The position numbers were made by a program, and so were the translations under genes. Of a stretch of DNA of 64,000 nt, positions 12,001 through 21,929 are shown piece after piece. Numbering within the stretch: the first letter of the stretch is position 1; every line of letters starts with the position of its first letter. Source of the DNA: Loxodes magnus (lineage: Eukaryota > Ciliophora > Karyorelictea > Loxodida > Loxodidae); NCBI GenBank assembly GCA_946699065.1, contig CAMPDV010000246.1, positions 343,739 to 407,738 of the forward strand, in the 5' to 3' direction. The notes below the pieces were generated by a model. That model was not told the origin of the DNA, ran no database searches, and worked only from the letters and a program-made list of their open reading frames with translations.

Positions 12001-12941
12001 ATGTTGGGAGCTAAGAAGCAACAGAAAACAACTCATGTTGATATAACGCCAAATTTGGTGGAGAAACTGAGGACCTTGGCTAAGTCCGCCCTAACTAAGA
12101 TGTCTCTGAATTTAATTCTTTCAGACAAATGAGCATAGAACAGTTCATTAAAGTAGTACTAAAACTCCAGAAAGGGATTAAGAAATTTAATAGGGAAAAC
12201 TATAAACTAACGGAGCAGATAAACAATAGGCTCTAAGATATGTTGGATTAAACAATAGCCAACAAAGAGAGGAAAATCTACACCTTATGGAACTATTAAC
12301 AAGAGTAAATTAACATGATAAACTCTCAGTTTTAGAAAATTCTAGATTAAAGTCAAAAGACCGAAAATTTAATTGCAGAACCCGAAACAGGAAAGCTAAA
12401 ATTAAAAAATCCGCGAAATAAAAAAATAAAAATGAGGTGGGTTTAAAGTACTAATTTCAAATGGATAAAAGGAAGAAAAAATAACGTACAAAAAAAACAG
12501 TACTGAAAATAAGAATTAGGAAAAGATGCTGCTTTTGCAAAAGTTAATATCATCTATAAAAGAATTGCTGAAAATTTTGAGCTTTAAAAAATAATATTAA
12601 TTTTAGGAGAAAAAGAGAGAGAAAAGTTCTTCAGTAATCCTAAAGGAGAATTATACAAGAGAAAAGGAACTTAAGAACTACTGAGACTGATTTTAACAAG
12701 TCCCGGAGGCAAAAGAACGATAAGAATTGAAGCTAGTAGACAGGAAGCAGGACTTAAAAACTTATTTTATGCAGCAAACATTGTCTGGTATACATTTGAT
12801 TAAATTTAAATTCTAATAAAAATGCATTATAATATAATTAGTTATAATATTCAAAATCTTACTGTAATCATTAATATTTTTATTTCCAAAGTAGAAGATA
12901 AAAATCTAGAGATAATTATCTTTAATATAGTGTTATATTGA
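12001..12941 (+). CDS. hypothetical coiled-coil-like protein with a 23-nt intron
   Basis: ATG 12001 opens a frame that meets a GT...AG mini-intron at 12102-12124 (23 nt, GTCTCTGAA...TTTCAG). Removing it joins two protein-like stretches in phase (LAKSALTKIQ|MSIEQF). The second exon runs without break to TGA 12939-12941, giving about 305 residues. The middle part is charged and Lys/Glu-rich, consistent with coiled coil. Another segment has the flavour of a folded basic domain (SPGGKRTIRIEASRQ). One internal TGA reads as Trp (QY-W-KQEL). The last 50 residues are AT-biased and may not be native. I recognise no family. Confidence 0.5.
12102..12124 (+). other. putative 23-nt spliceosomal intron
   Basis: GT at 12102-12103 and AG at 12123-12124. 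Excision restores a single reading frame across a change that otherwise breaks the 12001 gene. Very short introns are usual in ciliates (about 15 nt in heterotrichs, 20-30 nt elsewhere). Confidence 0.55.
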
Positions 12942-12965
12942 AACTAAATGTTACCTAGATTAATT

Positions 12966-13110
12966 GGTAATTTGTCGTATTGTATAATTTTATACAAGTA
13001 ATCTCATACTAGATGCAGCCATGGATAAGAGTGGATTGGCTCCTAGTGATAAGTTTAATTATTTGAGGATTCTCTCTAGCAGTATGAAGTCTGACTAATG
13101 ACTTATCATC
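12966..13110 (+). mobile_element. family A element, 5' fragment
   Basis: Matches the first ~140 bp of the family A element at 13430-13855, including the double stem-loop region and the TTCTCTCTAGCAGTATGAAG block. It lacks the 3' half and the terminal stem-loop. Loss of the 3' end is unusual for reverse-transcribed elements, which normally lose 5' sequence. Confidence 0.55.
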
Positions 13111-13194
13111 ATATCTTGAATAATCATGTTCTGAAGTTGGTATCTCAGAGATTTCTTGCTTTCATATGGACAAATTGGAATATATAAGATTGAA

Positions 13195-13415
13195 AAAAAT
13201 TAAAGCTTTTATTTAATTTAAATCTTAGAACTCATGTGAAATTTCTTTTGTAAGAAAGAGAATTCCTTTAATGTTCTCTAATCTTCAGTCTTCAAATGAA
13301 GATGTAGAATCGAGAAAAAGATATTAGATTTCAATTAAAAAACTGAGATAACAAGGCAAAAGTAATCTTTTAGATCGTGATAAGCCAAAAAAAGGAAACA
13401 TAGCGTTAGTAATTT
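13195..13415 (+). pseudogene. orphan coding fragment between two family A copies
   Basis: The + strand reads as a convincing protein segment (for example FSNLQSSNEDVES, then KKLRQQGKSNLLDRDK) with no start or stop of its own. It lies between a family A fragment and a full family A element. It may be a separated piece of the 12001 gene or of another gene. No family is recognised. Confidence 0.35.
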
Positions 13416-13429
13416 ATTATTATTATTAT

Positions 13430-13855
13430 ATATAAAACGGATATCAGCCGCGTCAGCCAAACTAGTAGGTAATCTGGTGCAGTGTATACTGCATTGCGAG
13501 TAATCTCGCACTAGATGCCACCACGGGGGAGGGTGAATAAGCTCTGTTGAGACGTACCTAACTTACCCCGAGGGTTCTCTCTAGCAGTATGAAAGTTTGA
13601 TTGACGGGCCTTCTAATTACCGACTTAATAACTATCTCTTATTTGGACCTTATTCAAGAAGACTGAAGCATTTGACTCAAAATTTTTGAATAATTTTTAA
13701 TAAGAAGATTCCCCATTTGGAGAAGCTGACATAACTCATCGGACCTATAGAATTTTAGCAAGAAACATGAGAACATTTTCTTAATATTAAATATTAATAT
13801 TGAAAGATCTGCGCGCCAATGAGGTGCTTCGCGCTCTATAATCATTTTTATTTAT
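13430..13855 (+). mobile_element. family A SINE-like element, best copy
   Basis: About 425 bp. The 5' part has two perfect small stem-loops, TGCAGT-GTAT-ACTGCA and GCGAG-TAAT-CTCGC, followed by the blocks shared with the 7.3-kb copy. The 3' end is the common stem-loop (13806-13837, GATCTGCGCGCC...CGCGCTC), then ATAATC and a TTTATT tail. It is GC-richer than its surroundings. A family B element follows directly. Confidence 0.65.
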
Positions 13856-13877
13856 TATATTCATTTATAAATATATT

Positions 13878-14205
13878 TTAAATAGGGAGGAGCAATCTTC
13901 AAACTGAGATTTACTAAATTCTGGTACCAGGAAGTACCCCATGGGGGAAGAACCGAAGAAAAATCTTAGTAGGAGCCAAGAGAAGACAAAACTGAAGAGA
14001 CATCAAGTAACGCTAAAATGATGAAAGATGCCAGATACTAAGGTCTCTTAGGGAGAATCAATTACAGCCATATAGAAGACAAAACTCACAAAGGAATGGT
14101 AGCACTGTATAAGATTTCATCAAATAATTTTTTTGACTTTAAAAATCTTTATTAAAGAGCTGCACACCATTGATGAGCTATGGGCTCAATAATCTTATTT
14201 ATTTA
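13878..14205 (+). mobile_element. family B SINE-like element, copy 2
   Basis: Starts TTTTAAATAGGGAGGAGCAA and shares the GATGAAAGATGCCAGATACT and GGTCTCTT blocks with the other copies. It ends at a decayed form of the common stem-loop (14157-14192) and a TTTATTTATA tail. Its 3' end lies about 290 bp beyond the 3' end of the convergent kinase gene. Confidence 0.65.
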
Positions 14206-14494
14206 TAAAATTAGAATTTGATTTGCATTAATAAAATAAAAAAGTTTGGAAATAATTAATAAATTAGAGAAATATTTACGAAAAGAAAAGCTTATATTGA
14301 AAGCAGTATTTTTGATCTTAAAAATTAATTGCTAAAAAGAAGGAATTTTATTTTATTCTAAATGATATGAATTTTAAAATAAAGATTAATTATAACTATT
14401 CTTCTTGCTTATAACTAAAATTAATCTTTTTATTCTGAAAGTTAGATGCTTAATACATAAAAGTTTAGCTCTAGATCTATCTTGATTATTATTA

Positions 14495-16303
14495 TCATTC
14501 TGGCTAAAATTATAATTGTTATGCAAGAGTAAATTATTAAGTAGTAGGTAACTAATATTATTACTACCAATATTCCTATTGATCTGGTAATTTACCAGAA
14601 GTAGATAGCTAATACTTATTACTTGCTATTTTTGGAACATTGATTTGCTATAAAATTTATTATTGCTGGTATTCTTAAACTGGATGTAATTATTAGTAGT
14701 ATCTTTATATGTAATATGACTGATTAAATGTTGGCTAAATGATAAAGTTTATTTATTCATTTTGCTGATTCGTTTATATCTATTCATCAGAAAGTCTTAA
14801 ATTATGCCATTCATTTTAATCTGAATTTTAGTAAATAATTCCTTAATTTTAATTACAGGAATTACCAGCATTCTATGTATGAACTTATTATTGCTAATTT
14901 TATTGATAAGCCATTTAGTTTTATTAAGCCCCAAAATCTGGTTATCATAAAGATTCTATTTTTTATGCTTCTTAGTTTTTGCTTTCTTGCAAAAATTGAA
15001 AACATTCCTCTACTAAAATTTAAGTTGGAATGTTGAAAAGTTCCTTAATTGGTTCAGAAAACTATTCCTTTAAATATTAATCCATATAATTAGATAAATC
15101 AATAAACTGATTCTTTAAACATTTGTATTTCGATTTACATCGATACATTTTAAAGCCGCTTGCTTCTTATAGTTCATCAATATCTTATAAAATAGCTTTC
15201 ACTTTTGTATCACTTTTTTCTCTTGAAGTATATTTTTTTCTTATTTCATTTAAAATCCAAGCAGCTATTGAGTAGATAGTTACTTATAGATGTACATTCT
15301 CTCTTCCTTTGATATTGTCTGCTTTTTCTATTAACTATTTTGATATTTCAACAGTTTCTTCTTCTTAGTTTAAGATACTTTATAAATTATGAAACTCAGA
15401 CTTATCTTCTTCTAGTTATACCTTAACATTATGTATAGAAGCTTATACAGGAATTTCATAAACTTACTTCGATCTAAGTCATGGATGATTATAAAAATCT
15501 TCAAAACTTATTCGTTTTTAAGGATTTGTAATGAGAAGTTTAGAAATCAAGTCTTTACACTATTATGAACAATTTAAACTTTCTAAGTTTGGGCCAAATA
15601 ATTGATTTACCATTACCTGATAATCTCCTATTCCTAAGAAAGGTTTTTATCCTGCTAAAAGCTCAAATAAGATAACTCCAGTACTCCATAAATCTACTTT
15701 ATAATTATAGAGTGTGTCTCCTTTTAAAATTTCATGGGCCATGTAATGTCTTGTACCGCATTTAGTTTAACCTTATCCTTCATCTTCAATTGACTTAGAA
15801 AGACCTAAATCAGAAATTTTAATAATTGGTTAATTAGAAGTATCACTCAATAATATATTAGCTGGTTTTAAATCTCTATGCATCAATTTTTATTCTTAAA
15901 GGGCCTTAAGTCCTTCAGCTAATTATACCATGAAATAAAGAGCTTAATCTTCGTTAAGTTTGCCTCTGCTCTTTTATAAGTAATCTTTGAGAGTTCCTCC
16001 TCCTGTATATTCCATCACTAGATAGCAGTTATTAATAGTTGAGAATGTTTCATATAGCTAAATTACGTTTTAGTGAGTTATTTTATACATGTTATTTATT
16101 TCTCTCTTTCTAAGCATATTAGTAAACTAAGCCTCAGCTCCTTAATTATTTCTCATTTCTTTAATAGCAAATGGAGTTCTTAGTTTGCTTTTATCAAAAT
16201 ACTAAGCATATCAAACACTTCCAAAAGCTCCCTTTCCTAGTTCTTTAAGCAGTATATAATCTCCTACTTTTTTAACTTTCAGCTTTTAAGATTAGGCTTA
16301 CAT
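14495..16303 (-). CDS. protein kinase with Gln/Asn-rich C-terminal tail (602 aa)
   Basis: Serine/threonine protein kinase, read from ATG 16303 without frameshift. Glycine loop GKGAFGSV (residues 23-30), catalytic Lys in AIKE (48), HRDLKPAN (142-149), DLG instead of DFG (165-167), AHE in place of APE (189-191) and VDLWSTG. The KISDLGLSK and CGTRHYMA context resembles Atg1/ULK-like or NEK-like kinases; I cannot assign more closely. A helical domain follows. TGA codons read as Trp at residue 31 and at residue 275 (HP-W, the subdomain XI Trp). A third TGA (14945-14947) would end the protein at 452 residues. Past it the same frame encodes an unmistakable Gln/Asn-rich tail of about 150 residues to TGA 14495-14497, so I place the stop there. 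Decayed relatives lie at 21.9-23.2 kb and 4.7-5.1 kb. Confidence 0.85.
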
Positions 16304-17330
16304 TTTAAAATTATAAGAAAACTTTCAAATTAAGAAAGTAGAAGATAATTCAATAGAGTCAACTAGAATAACTTATAAAACTATCAATCAAAAGATTTAA
16401 GTAAATGAAACTTCAAAGCTTTTTATTTAAATTCTCTAATAAACTAAAAATGCTTTACTTTCGTGTACTTTGCCTGTTTTTTATCTTATAATTATTAGAG
16501 TAAATAATAGACTTAATTATGTATCTAAAGCCACTAGAAAATATTGTAATCAAATAAGTTAAATCAAAGGATTTGAGAAAGAGAGAAATGCAAATGCTTG
16601 ATATCTGTGAATGGTGGAATAAGAAAGAAACTCTGATTTTAAATAAGATAAAAAGAGAATTTATTTGAATTTGATCTTTTAGTTTGCTTGCATTTATTTA
16701 ATTTAGAAAATAGGAATAAATTACCCTTAAAAATAACTCCTTCAATTTAGATATTTGGAGATATTTTTTATAGAGAGACTATTTAATATTAAAGTCATTA
16801 AAGAGGAAAATGTACAACTAAAGTGAAAAATTTAATTTTTAAGATTAAATCCTTATATACTTTTTTAAGGTTTGCTACTTATAAAATATAAACCTATTTA
16901 AAATTACCAAACAATAATTGTATAAATCTAAACCATTTCAATACTTTCCATTCATAATAAAGTTAAATATATCTAGACTTTGTTTAAACTATTTTTTAGT
17001 TTATTTATTTGCTTGATAGCTTTAATTTTTCTTTTTTTATTGATCATATTCATAATTTTAAGAAAACACTAAGAGACTACCTTATGGAATTTCAATTTTA
17101 GCATCAAATAATTTATTAATTTTTCTTTTTTAACTTCAGATTGTTAAGCTTTTAATATTAATGTCATATAGAAATGAATATACTTATAATTTAACTTTTG
17201 ATATCTTTTCTATTTATTGTTAGGTTCTTAATCAAATGTAAAATATAATAAGATAGACTAGATTATTTTCATACCTTAGTAAAGTTCTACAATAATGCTT
17301 ATTAATTTAAAATCCTTTATATAAAGGTAG
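16304..17330. other. AT-rich intergenic region upstream of the kinase
   Basis: It holds the 5' flank and presumably the promoter of the kinase transcribed leftward from 16303. No TATA-like or other regulatory motif could be singled out in this composition. No repeat copy or RNA gene was seen. Confidence 0.4.
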
Positions 17331-17339
17331 GAATTATAC

Positions 17340-17930
17340 TATCTTCTAAGAGCTTTAGTTAAAACCTTAGATTGAAAATAGTCTACTAAAGTAGTTACTA
17401 TAATAGGTTAATTTGGAGACTAATATGAATTAGAAGCTTATTTAGTTGTAATTAACTTAAGTTGAAATTCTTTATTTAAGACATAATCTAAATTTAATAA
17501 AGATCATGGTATTGCTTAATGCTAGTCTAACTTTTCAGTGTAAGCATTATAAAATAGATAACCTTTATTTATGCTTAATAACTTTCTTAGTATTTGCTTT
17601 AATTAAAAGTGCTTAAGAAGCTTTATAATTACTAAGAAAGAAAGTTTCTGAAGTATGTAACTTTGCTTTGAATGATAATAATTTAGATGGAGTAAAATGA
17701 AAGCTCTAGTTTAGGTAAATAAGATGAAATGGTATAATGATTGAAGAATACGTTATTTACTAAAGTATATTCATTAAGATTGTCTTGTGTCTAGAAGTTT
17801 TGGGCTATTAATAAAATATTTTATTCTGATATCCTACTTTGAATAATATAAAAAGCCTATGATTGTAAACTTTAAAATCTTAATTGTAATATTTAAGGCA
17901 AATTAGGCACTTTAATAAATTTAAGTTGGA
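17340..17930 (+). CDS. possible coding remnant upstream of tRNA-Ser
   Basis: The + frame gives moderately protein-like text (for example KVVTIIGQFGDQYELEAY). No start, stop or domain could be defined, and the codon signal is weak against the AT-rich background. Listed as a low-confidence possibility only. Confidence 0.15.
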
Positions 17931-17977
17931 AAGATGTAGTTTTACTATAAAAAGGGTTTAAAAGAAGAGTTATATAA

Positions 17978-18059
17978 GACACTATGGCCGAGTGGTTAAG
18001 GCGACAGACTAGAAATCTGTTGGGAATTTCCCGCGCAGGTTCAAATCCTGCTGGTGTCG
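17978..18059 (+). tRNA. tRNA-Ser (AGA)
   Basis: An 82-nt class II tRNA. Acceptor GACACTA pairs with TGGTGTC, with discriminator G. The anticodon arm ACAGA-CTAGAAA-TCTGT gives AGA (reads UCU, Ser). A long variable arm and a T arm GCAGG-TTCAAAT-CCTGC are present. A TATATAA run lies immediately upstream and a T-run terminator follows at 18060. Confidence 0.95.
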
Positions 18060-18980
18060 TTTTTTTCTCATTTATAAACTAAATTATCTTGCATTTCGAT
18101 ATTTATCGTATTTAGACTTTACAAAAGAAGATTTAAAAAGAGCTACTAGGAGCAATAAAATTATAAGTATAGCATATTCTTAATAATAGTCTCTAAAGTT
18201 ATAATTTAAAAAACTTTTTCATTCAATCATCAATTTATAGAAACTACATTCAAATTGAAAACTCTTTTATAAACTTCATCCAAACTATTGCATTATATTA
18301 ACCAGCTTACCATTACGAAGAGACTAGCAAAAGACCCAGTCAGAATATATAAAGATTTAATACTATAACAAAGCATCTTAAACATATAGCAATATAATTA
18401 TATTGTTTATAAATTCATATAATTTAGCAATTCATACATCATGAGATAATATCAATGCTAAACGAAAAAGAAAGAAGATAGTAGTTTAATAAATCAATAG
18501 TGCTATAAAATTAATAAGGATTAATAGATTCTCTAAGCTTAATTTTTATTTTTCTTAAACGTTAAATAAATCCCTTGTCAAGTTTAGTATCATCTATTAT
18601 TTACAAAACTGTAGTAAAATCTGTATCTAGCTCTTAATATTTAACTAAAATCTCTTTTATTATATTAAAAGTACTCAAGCATTATTAAGGAGAAGCATAT
18701 GATGATTTAGATACTTAGTTTCCAAACGAAAAAGACATTTTATAAAGGGAAAAAAGAAAGGTATACTAATAATTTCCTCGGCCATTCTAAAATCCTTTCC
18801 TTAAATAAATAATTAAATATTTATTATTCCCTTTCTTTCAAAACTTATGGTCTCATATAATAGCTTAAGACTTAGTGATAAGTATAATCTGTTTTAGTTA
18901 GTTTAAGGCTAATATTTAATTAATTAATTCACTTTAATAAAATTAATGAATATAGCTTCTGATTTAAGTCAGATACTTCA
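18060..18980. other. AT-rich intergenic stretch
   Basis: Sequence between the tRNA-Ser and a P-type ATPase relic. I see no gene, repeat copy or structured RNA. Confidence 0.4.
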
Positions 18981-18984
18981 TTTT

Positions 18985-19400
18985 ATATAAGATATGATTA
19001 ATATTTATTAATTGGATTCTTTGTTTTACAAATGGAGAAAGGATACTAAATTCCCTTTGTGAGATTTAGTTAATAAGCTGAAAATTTCTATTAAAAATGG
19101 CCTTGATGATGCTACTGTATTTAAGATGTGCTAAAGTATGGACTTAATGAGGTTCCCCTTACTAATTTTCATTCCAATTTTTTATTTATCTTAGACTTAA
19201 TAATTATATGTGGAGCTATTTAAACTAGATTAAAATGCTAAGCTTAACGACTTAAAATCTAAGATTATAACTAAAATGAGTATAATTAAAGCAATTAGAA
19301 ATGGAACTTAAACACAAATAAGTGCAAGATATTTAGTCCCAGGAGATCTTTTGATTGTAATGTTCAGATTAAAACCTGAAGCTGATCTATTATATATATG
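18985..19400 (+). pseudogene. P-type ATPase relic (N-terminal region and A-domain start)
   Basis: Two overlapping frames on the + strand give pieces of a P-type ATPase: KYGLNEVPL (about 19145-19170), typical of the segment before the first core membrane helices, and RYLVPGDLL (about 19330-19355), the entry of the actuator domain. A frame change separates them. Nothing with TGES or DKTGT follows, so this is a short relic. Subfamily cannot be told; it may relate to the P5B relic at 2.7-4.4 kb. Confidence 0.45.
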
Positions 19401-20023
19401 TTTCAAGTCTTTTATTTATTTCTAAATTTGATAAGAAGCAAATTAAATCGTGCTTTTGTTATTTATTTTTAGAAAGTTTAAAAACGAAAATTCAAAGAAA
19501 ATATTTTTAACATTTTGAACTATTTTTGTAAGCTTTTGTGTTAATAATATCTCTTCTAAGCTCTTAGATTGAGAAAATAGTTAAAAAAATGTGAATACAA
19601 ATTAATAAATTCTAGTTTTCTCTAATATCAGAATATTAGAGATGCATACTTATTATCAATGATCTATTCATTAAACTTATTTGAATGCTTTCATTTTTTA
19701 GGATGTTTGTTAGCCTTTATGAAATAGATAAAAAATGAAAAGTTGGTATAATAAATTAATTATTTTATAATAATTAATAGCAATCCTGTGATAAACTACT
19801 TTCTTGTTTAATGTAATAGATGTGTTAAAGCTATTTAGTATAAATCATATTTGCCTTATAATTTTATTTTTTATATTAAAGCATAATTTTAGAATTGAAA
19901 CGAGTGAAAATATTTCTTAAGTATGTGTATTGGTACTTTGGATTTAGCTAGATATATATCCCTTTAATAATTTTTAAATTCTATACAGAGATTCCGTGCT
20001 TATATATTCAATTCTTCAAAAAG
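19400..20023. other. AT-rich intergenic stretch
   Basis: No coding signal, RNA or repeat recognised between the ATPase relic and the second tRNA-Ser. Confidence 0.4.
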
Positions 20024-20105
20024 CGACACCAGCAGGATTTGAACCTGCGCGGGAAATTCCCAACAGATTTCTAGTCTGTCGCCTTAACCACTCGGCCATA
20101 GTGTC
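20024..20105 (-). tRNA. tRNA-Ser (AGA), inverted second copy
   Basis: Appears identical in the mature region to the copy at 17978-18059, on the opposite strand and converging with it. About 40 bp of 5' flank (AAGAAGAGTTATATAAGACAC type) is also conserved, while the 3' flanks differ. This suggests an inverted duplication that included the upstream promoter-like region. Confidence 0.95.
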
Positions 20106-20313
20106 TTATATAACTCTTCTTTAAACTCTTTTTATACTAAAACAGTTTTTTCACATATCTAAATACCCATTTAATTAACTCGCTCCAATCTTGCACTAAT
20201 AAACTCATTTTACTTTAGTACAAGCTACATTTAATAAAATCTTAAATAAAGCTTGCTCTATTCATTGCCCTGATTATATTAGACAAATAAAAAATAAATA
20301 TTTATAGATGTAT

Positions 20314-20703
20314 ATGGAGACAATGCGAAGAGAAAGAAGATTTAATAGAAAATATGGAATGACTTAACCTAATTTTACCCAACCAGGAACGGAGAAATTT
20401 ATAAGAAGAAAGCAAACTTTATGAAGAGACAACCATTCCGAAAACTTGACAGTGAAGGGAGGAGAAGACTACCTAGAGATCAAGTTCCTATTGGTTGGAT
20501 AGGGAAGTAGAAAGCTCTTAAGTAGACGATCCTTCTTTAACACTTTAATTTAATTTATAGATGTATAATCACTAAACTAGATACTGAGCCAATAATATTT
20601 AGAGCTTTAATTTTTAATAACTAATACTTTCATAAAGTTGATATACTTATATAAAATAATAGCTATTTGTATAACTAGATAATTTAATCTTAAATAGCTA
20701 TGA
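20314..20703 (+). CDS. small hypothetical protein
   Basis: From ATG 20314 to TGA 20701-20703, 129 codons, with one internal TGA read as Trp. The first 80 codons (20314-20550) are less AT-rich than the surroundings and protein-like, strongly basic (METMRRERRFNRKYG). The remainder is AT-biased and may be spurious. No family recognised. Confidence 0.25.
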
Positions 20704-20819
20704 GTAATAGTAAAAGTAATATTAGCATAATCAATTTTATCTATTATGCATTTAATTGCTTTCCTTATAAAATATCAAACTTAGCTGATTTATAAAACCA
20801 TTTAATTCTAAGAATGATT

Positions 20820-21375
20820 ATGGTTATCTTTACGAAATATCTTAAGATAAAAGATATTTGCTAAATTAAATAAAATATTGAAAATTTAGTTTTTGACTTA
20901 ATTAAGAATTAAAGGTCATCTTGCTGTTTAAAATTAGAGAAAGTATAATGTAAATAGAAGGATAATAATTTTAGATTAGCAAAGAAGAAGCGCTGGAAAA
21001 TTAGAATTATTTTGCAAAATTAAAGTGAGAGATTATCTTTTAAAAGTAGATAATCAAAAATTGTATAATCTGATAAAATAAGAAAAATGATGATGAATTA
21101 AAAAAGATCTTCAGGTCTTTAGAAATAATTAAATTAATGGTAAATCAACTAAAATTCGTCAAAGAATTGGTCTAATCTTATTAATGATGCTAATAGAATA
21201 TTCACTAAAAATCAATTTCAGTAATAAGCTCGAAAATTAAATGCAGAATAAGCAGGAAGATAATAATAAAAGAAATTGAGAAAAATCTAAGATTAAAAGA
21301 TTTAAAACGGAATTTTCTTAAAGATGTTAAAAACCCTTTAAATAAATGTTAGAACTCAGTTTATTTTATAATTTA
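20820..21375 (+). CDS. hypothetical Lys/Gln-rich protein, interrupted by a family C element
   Basis: From ATG 20820 one frame stays protein-like up to the family C insertion at 21376 (for example RLAKKKRWKIRIIL, then ARKLNAEQAGRQQQKK). It is strongly basic and Gln-rich, with many TAR codons. The native 3' end appears to have been displaced by the retroelement. No recognised domain. Confidence 0.4.
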
Positions 21376-21890
21376 TAAATAATAAATAAATAAATTTGAT
21401 TATAGAGCGCGTAGCACTCTCGTTGGTGTGCAGCTCTTTAAAAAAAATGTTTCATACTGACAAGAATGTTTGTTACTGATAAAATTATCAGATACTGATA
21501 AACCTTGTTCAATACTGGTATAATTATTCAGTACTGATAAAAATGTTCAATACTGATATAATTTAAGAATACTCGTAATCTTTAATACTTGTTGGAGGTC
21601 CAAGGACATGGCAGGATTGTGTCTCATTGTATCAACAAAGAGAGGACGACATGTGTCAATTATGGGTACTTAAATTCCTCATCTCTGATGAAGCTCGCAA
21701 AAATAATTTCCTTTTATTTCCAGAATTACAAACTGAAATAAGCCAGTGCCGAAGGTCAAATTAACAGATGTCTCGAGGCCAAGCCAAAGTAGAGGAAAAC
21801 ATAAAGTCGATTATGGGTACTTAACTTCCCCAACCTCTGATGAAGATGTTCCTTGTTGTTCACCTTCGAAGAACTATGGCGGTTTTAAAA
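21376..21890 (-). mobile_element. family C SINE-like element, copy 2 (with internal duplication)
   Basis: Inverted relative to the copy at 9958-10310. From the right end it reads CCATAGTTCTTCGAAGGTGA and ends at the common stem-loop (21400-21440) and a TTTATT tail at the left. It is about 150 bp longer than copy 1. The TTATGGGTACTTAA / CTCTGATGAAG block occurs twice (about 21660-21700 and 21810-21850), with unrelated sequence between. It sits between a hypothetical gene and a decayed kinase. Confidence 0.65.
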
Positions 21891-21929
21891 AATATAATAT
21901 ATAATAAAAATTATTTTTAATATTATTTT

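Noticed and set aside
21680..21860. Hammerhead-ribozyme-like CTGATGA in family C
   Set aside because: The GAAA core strand and the required stems could not be placed around it on either copy.
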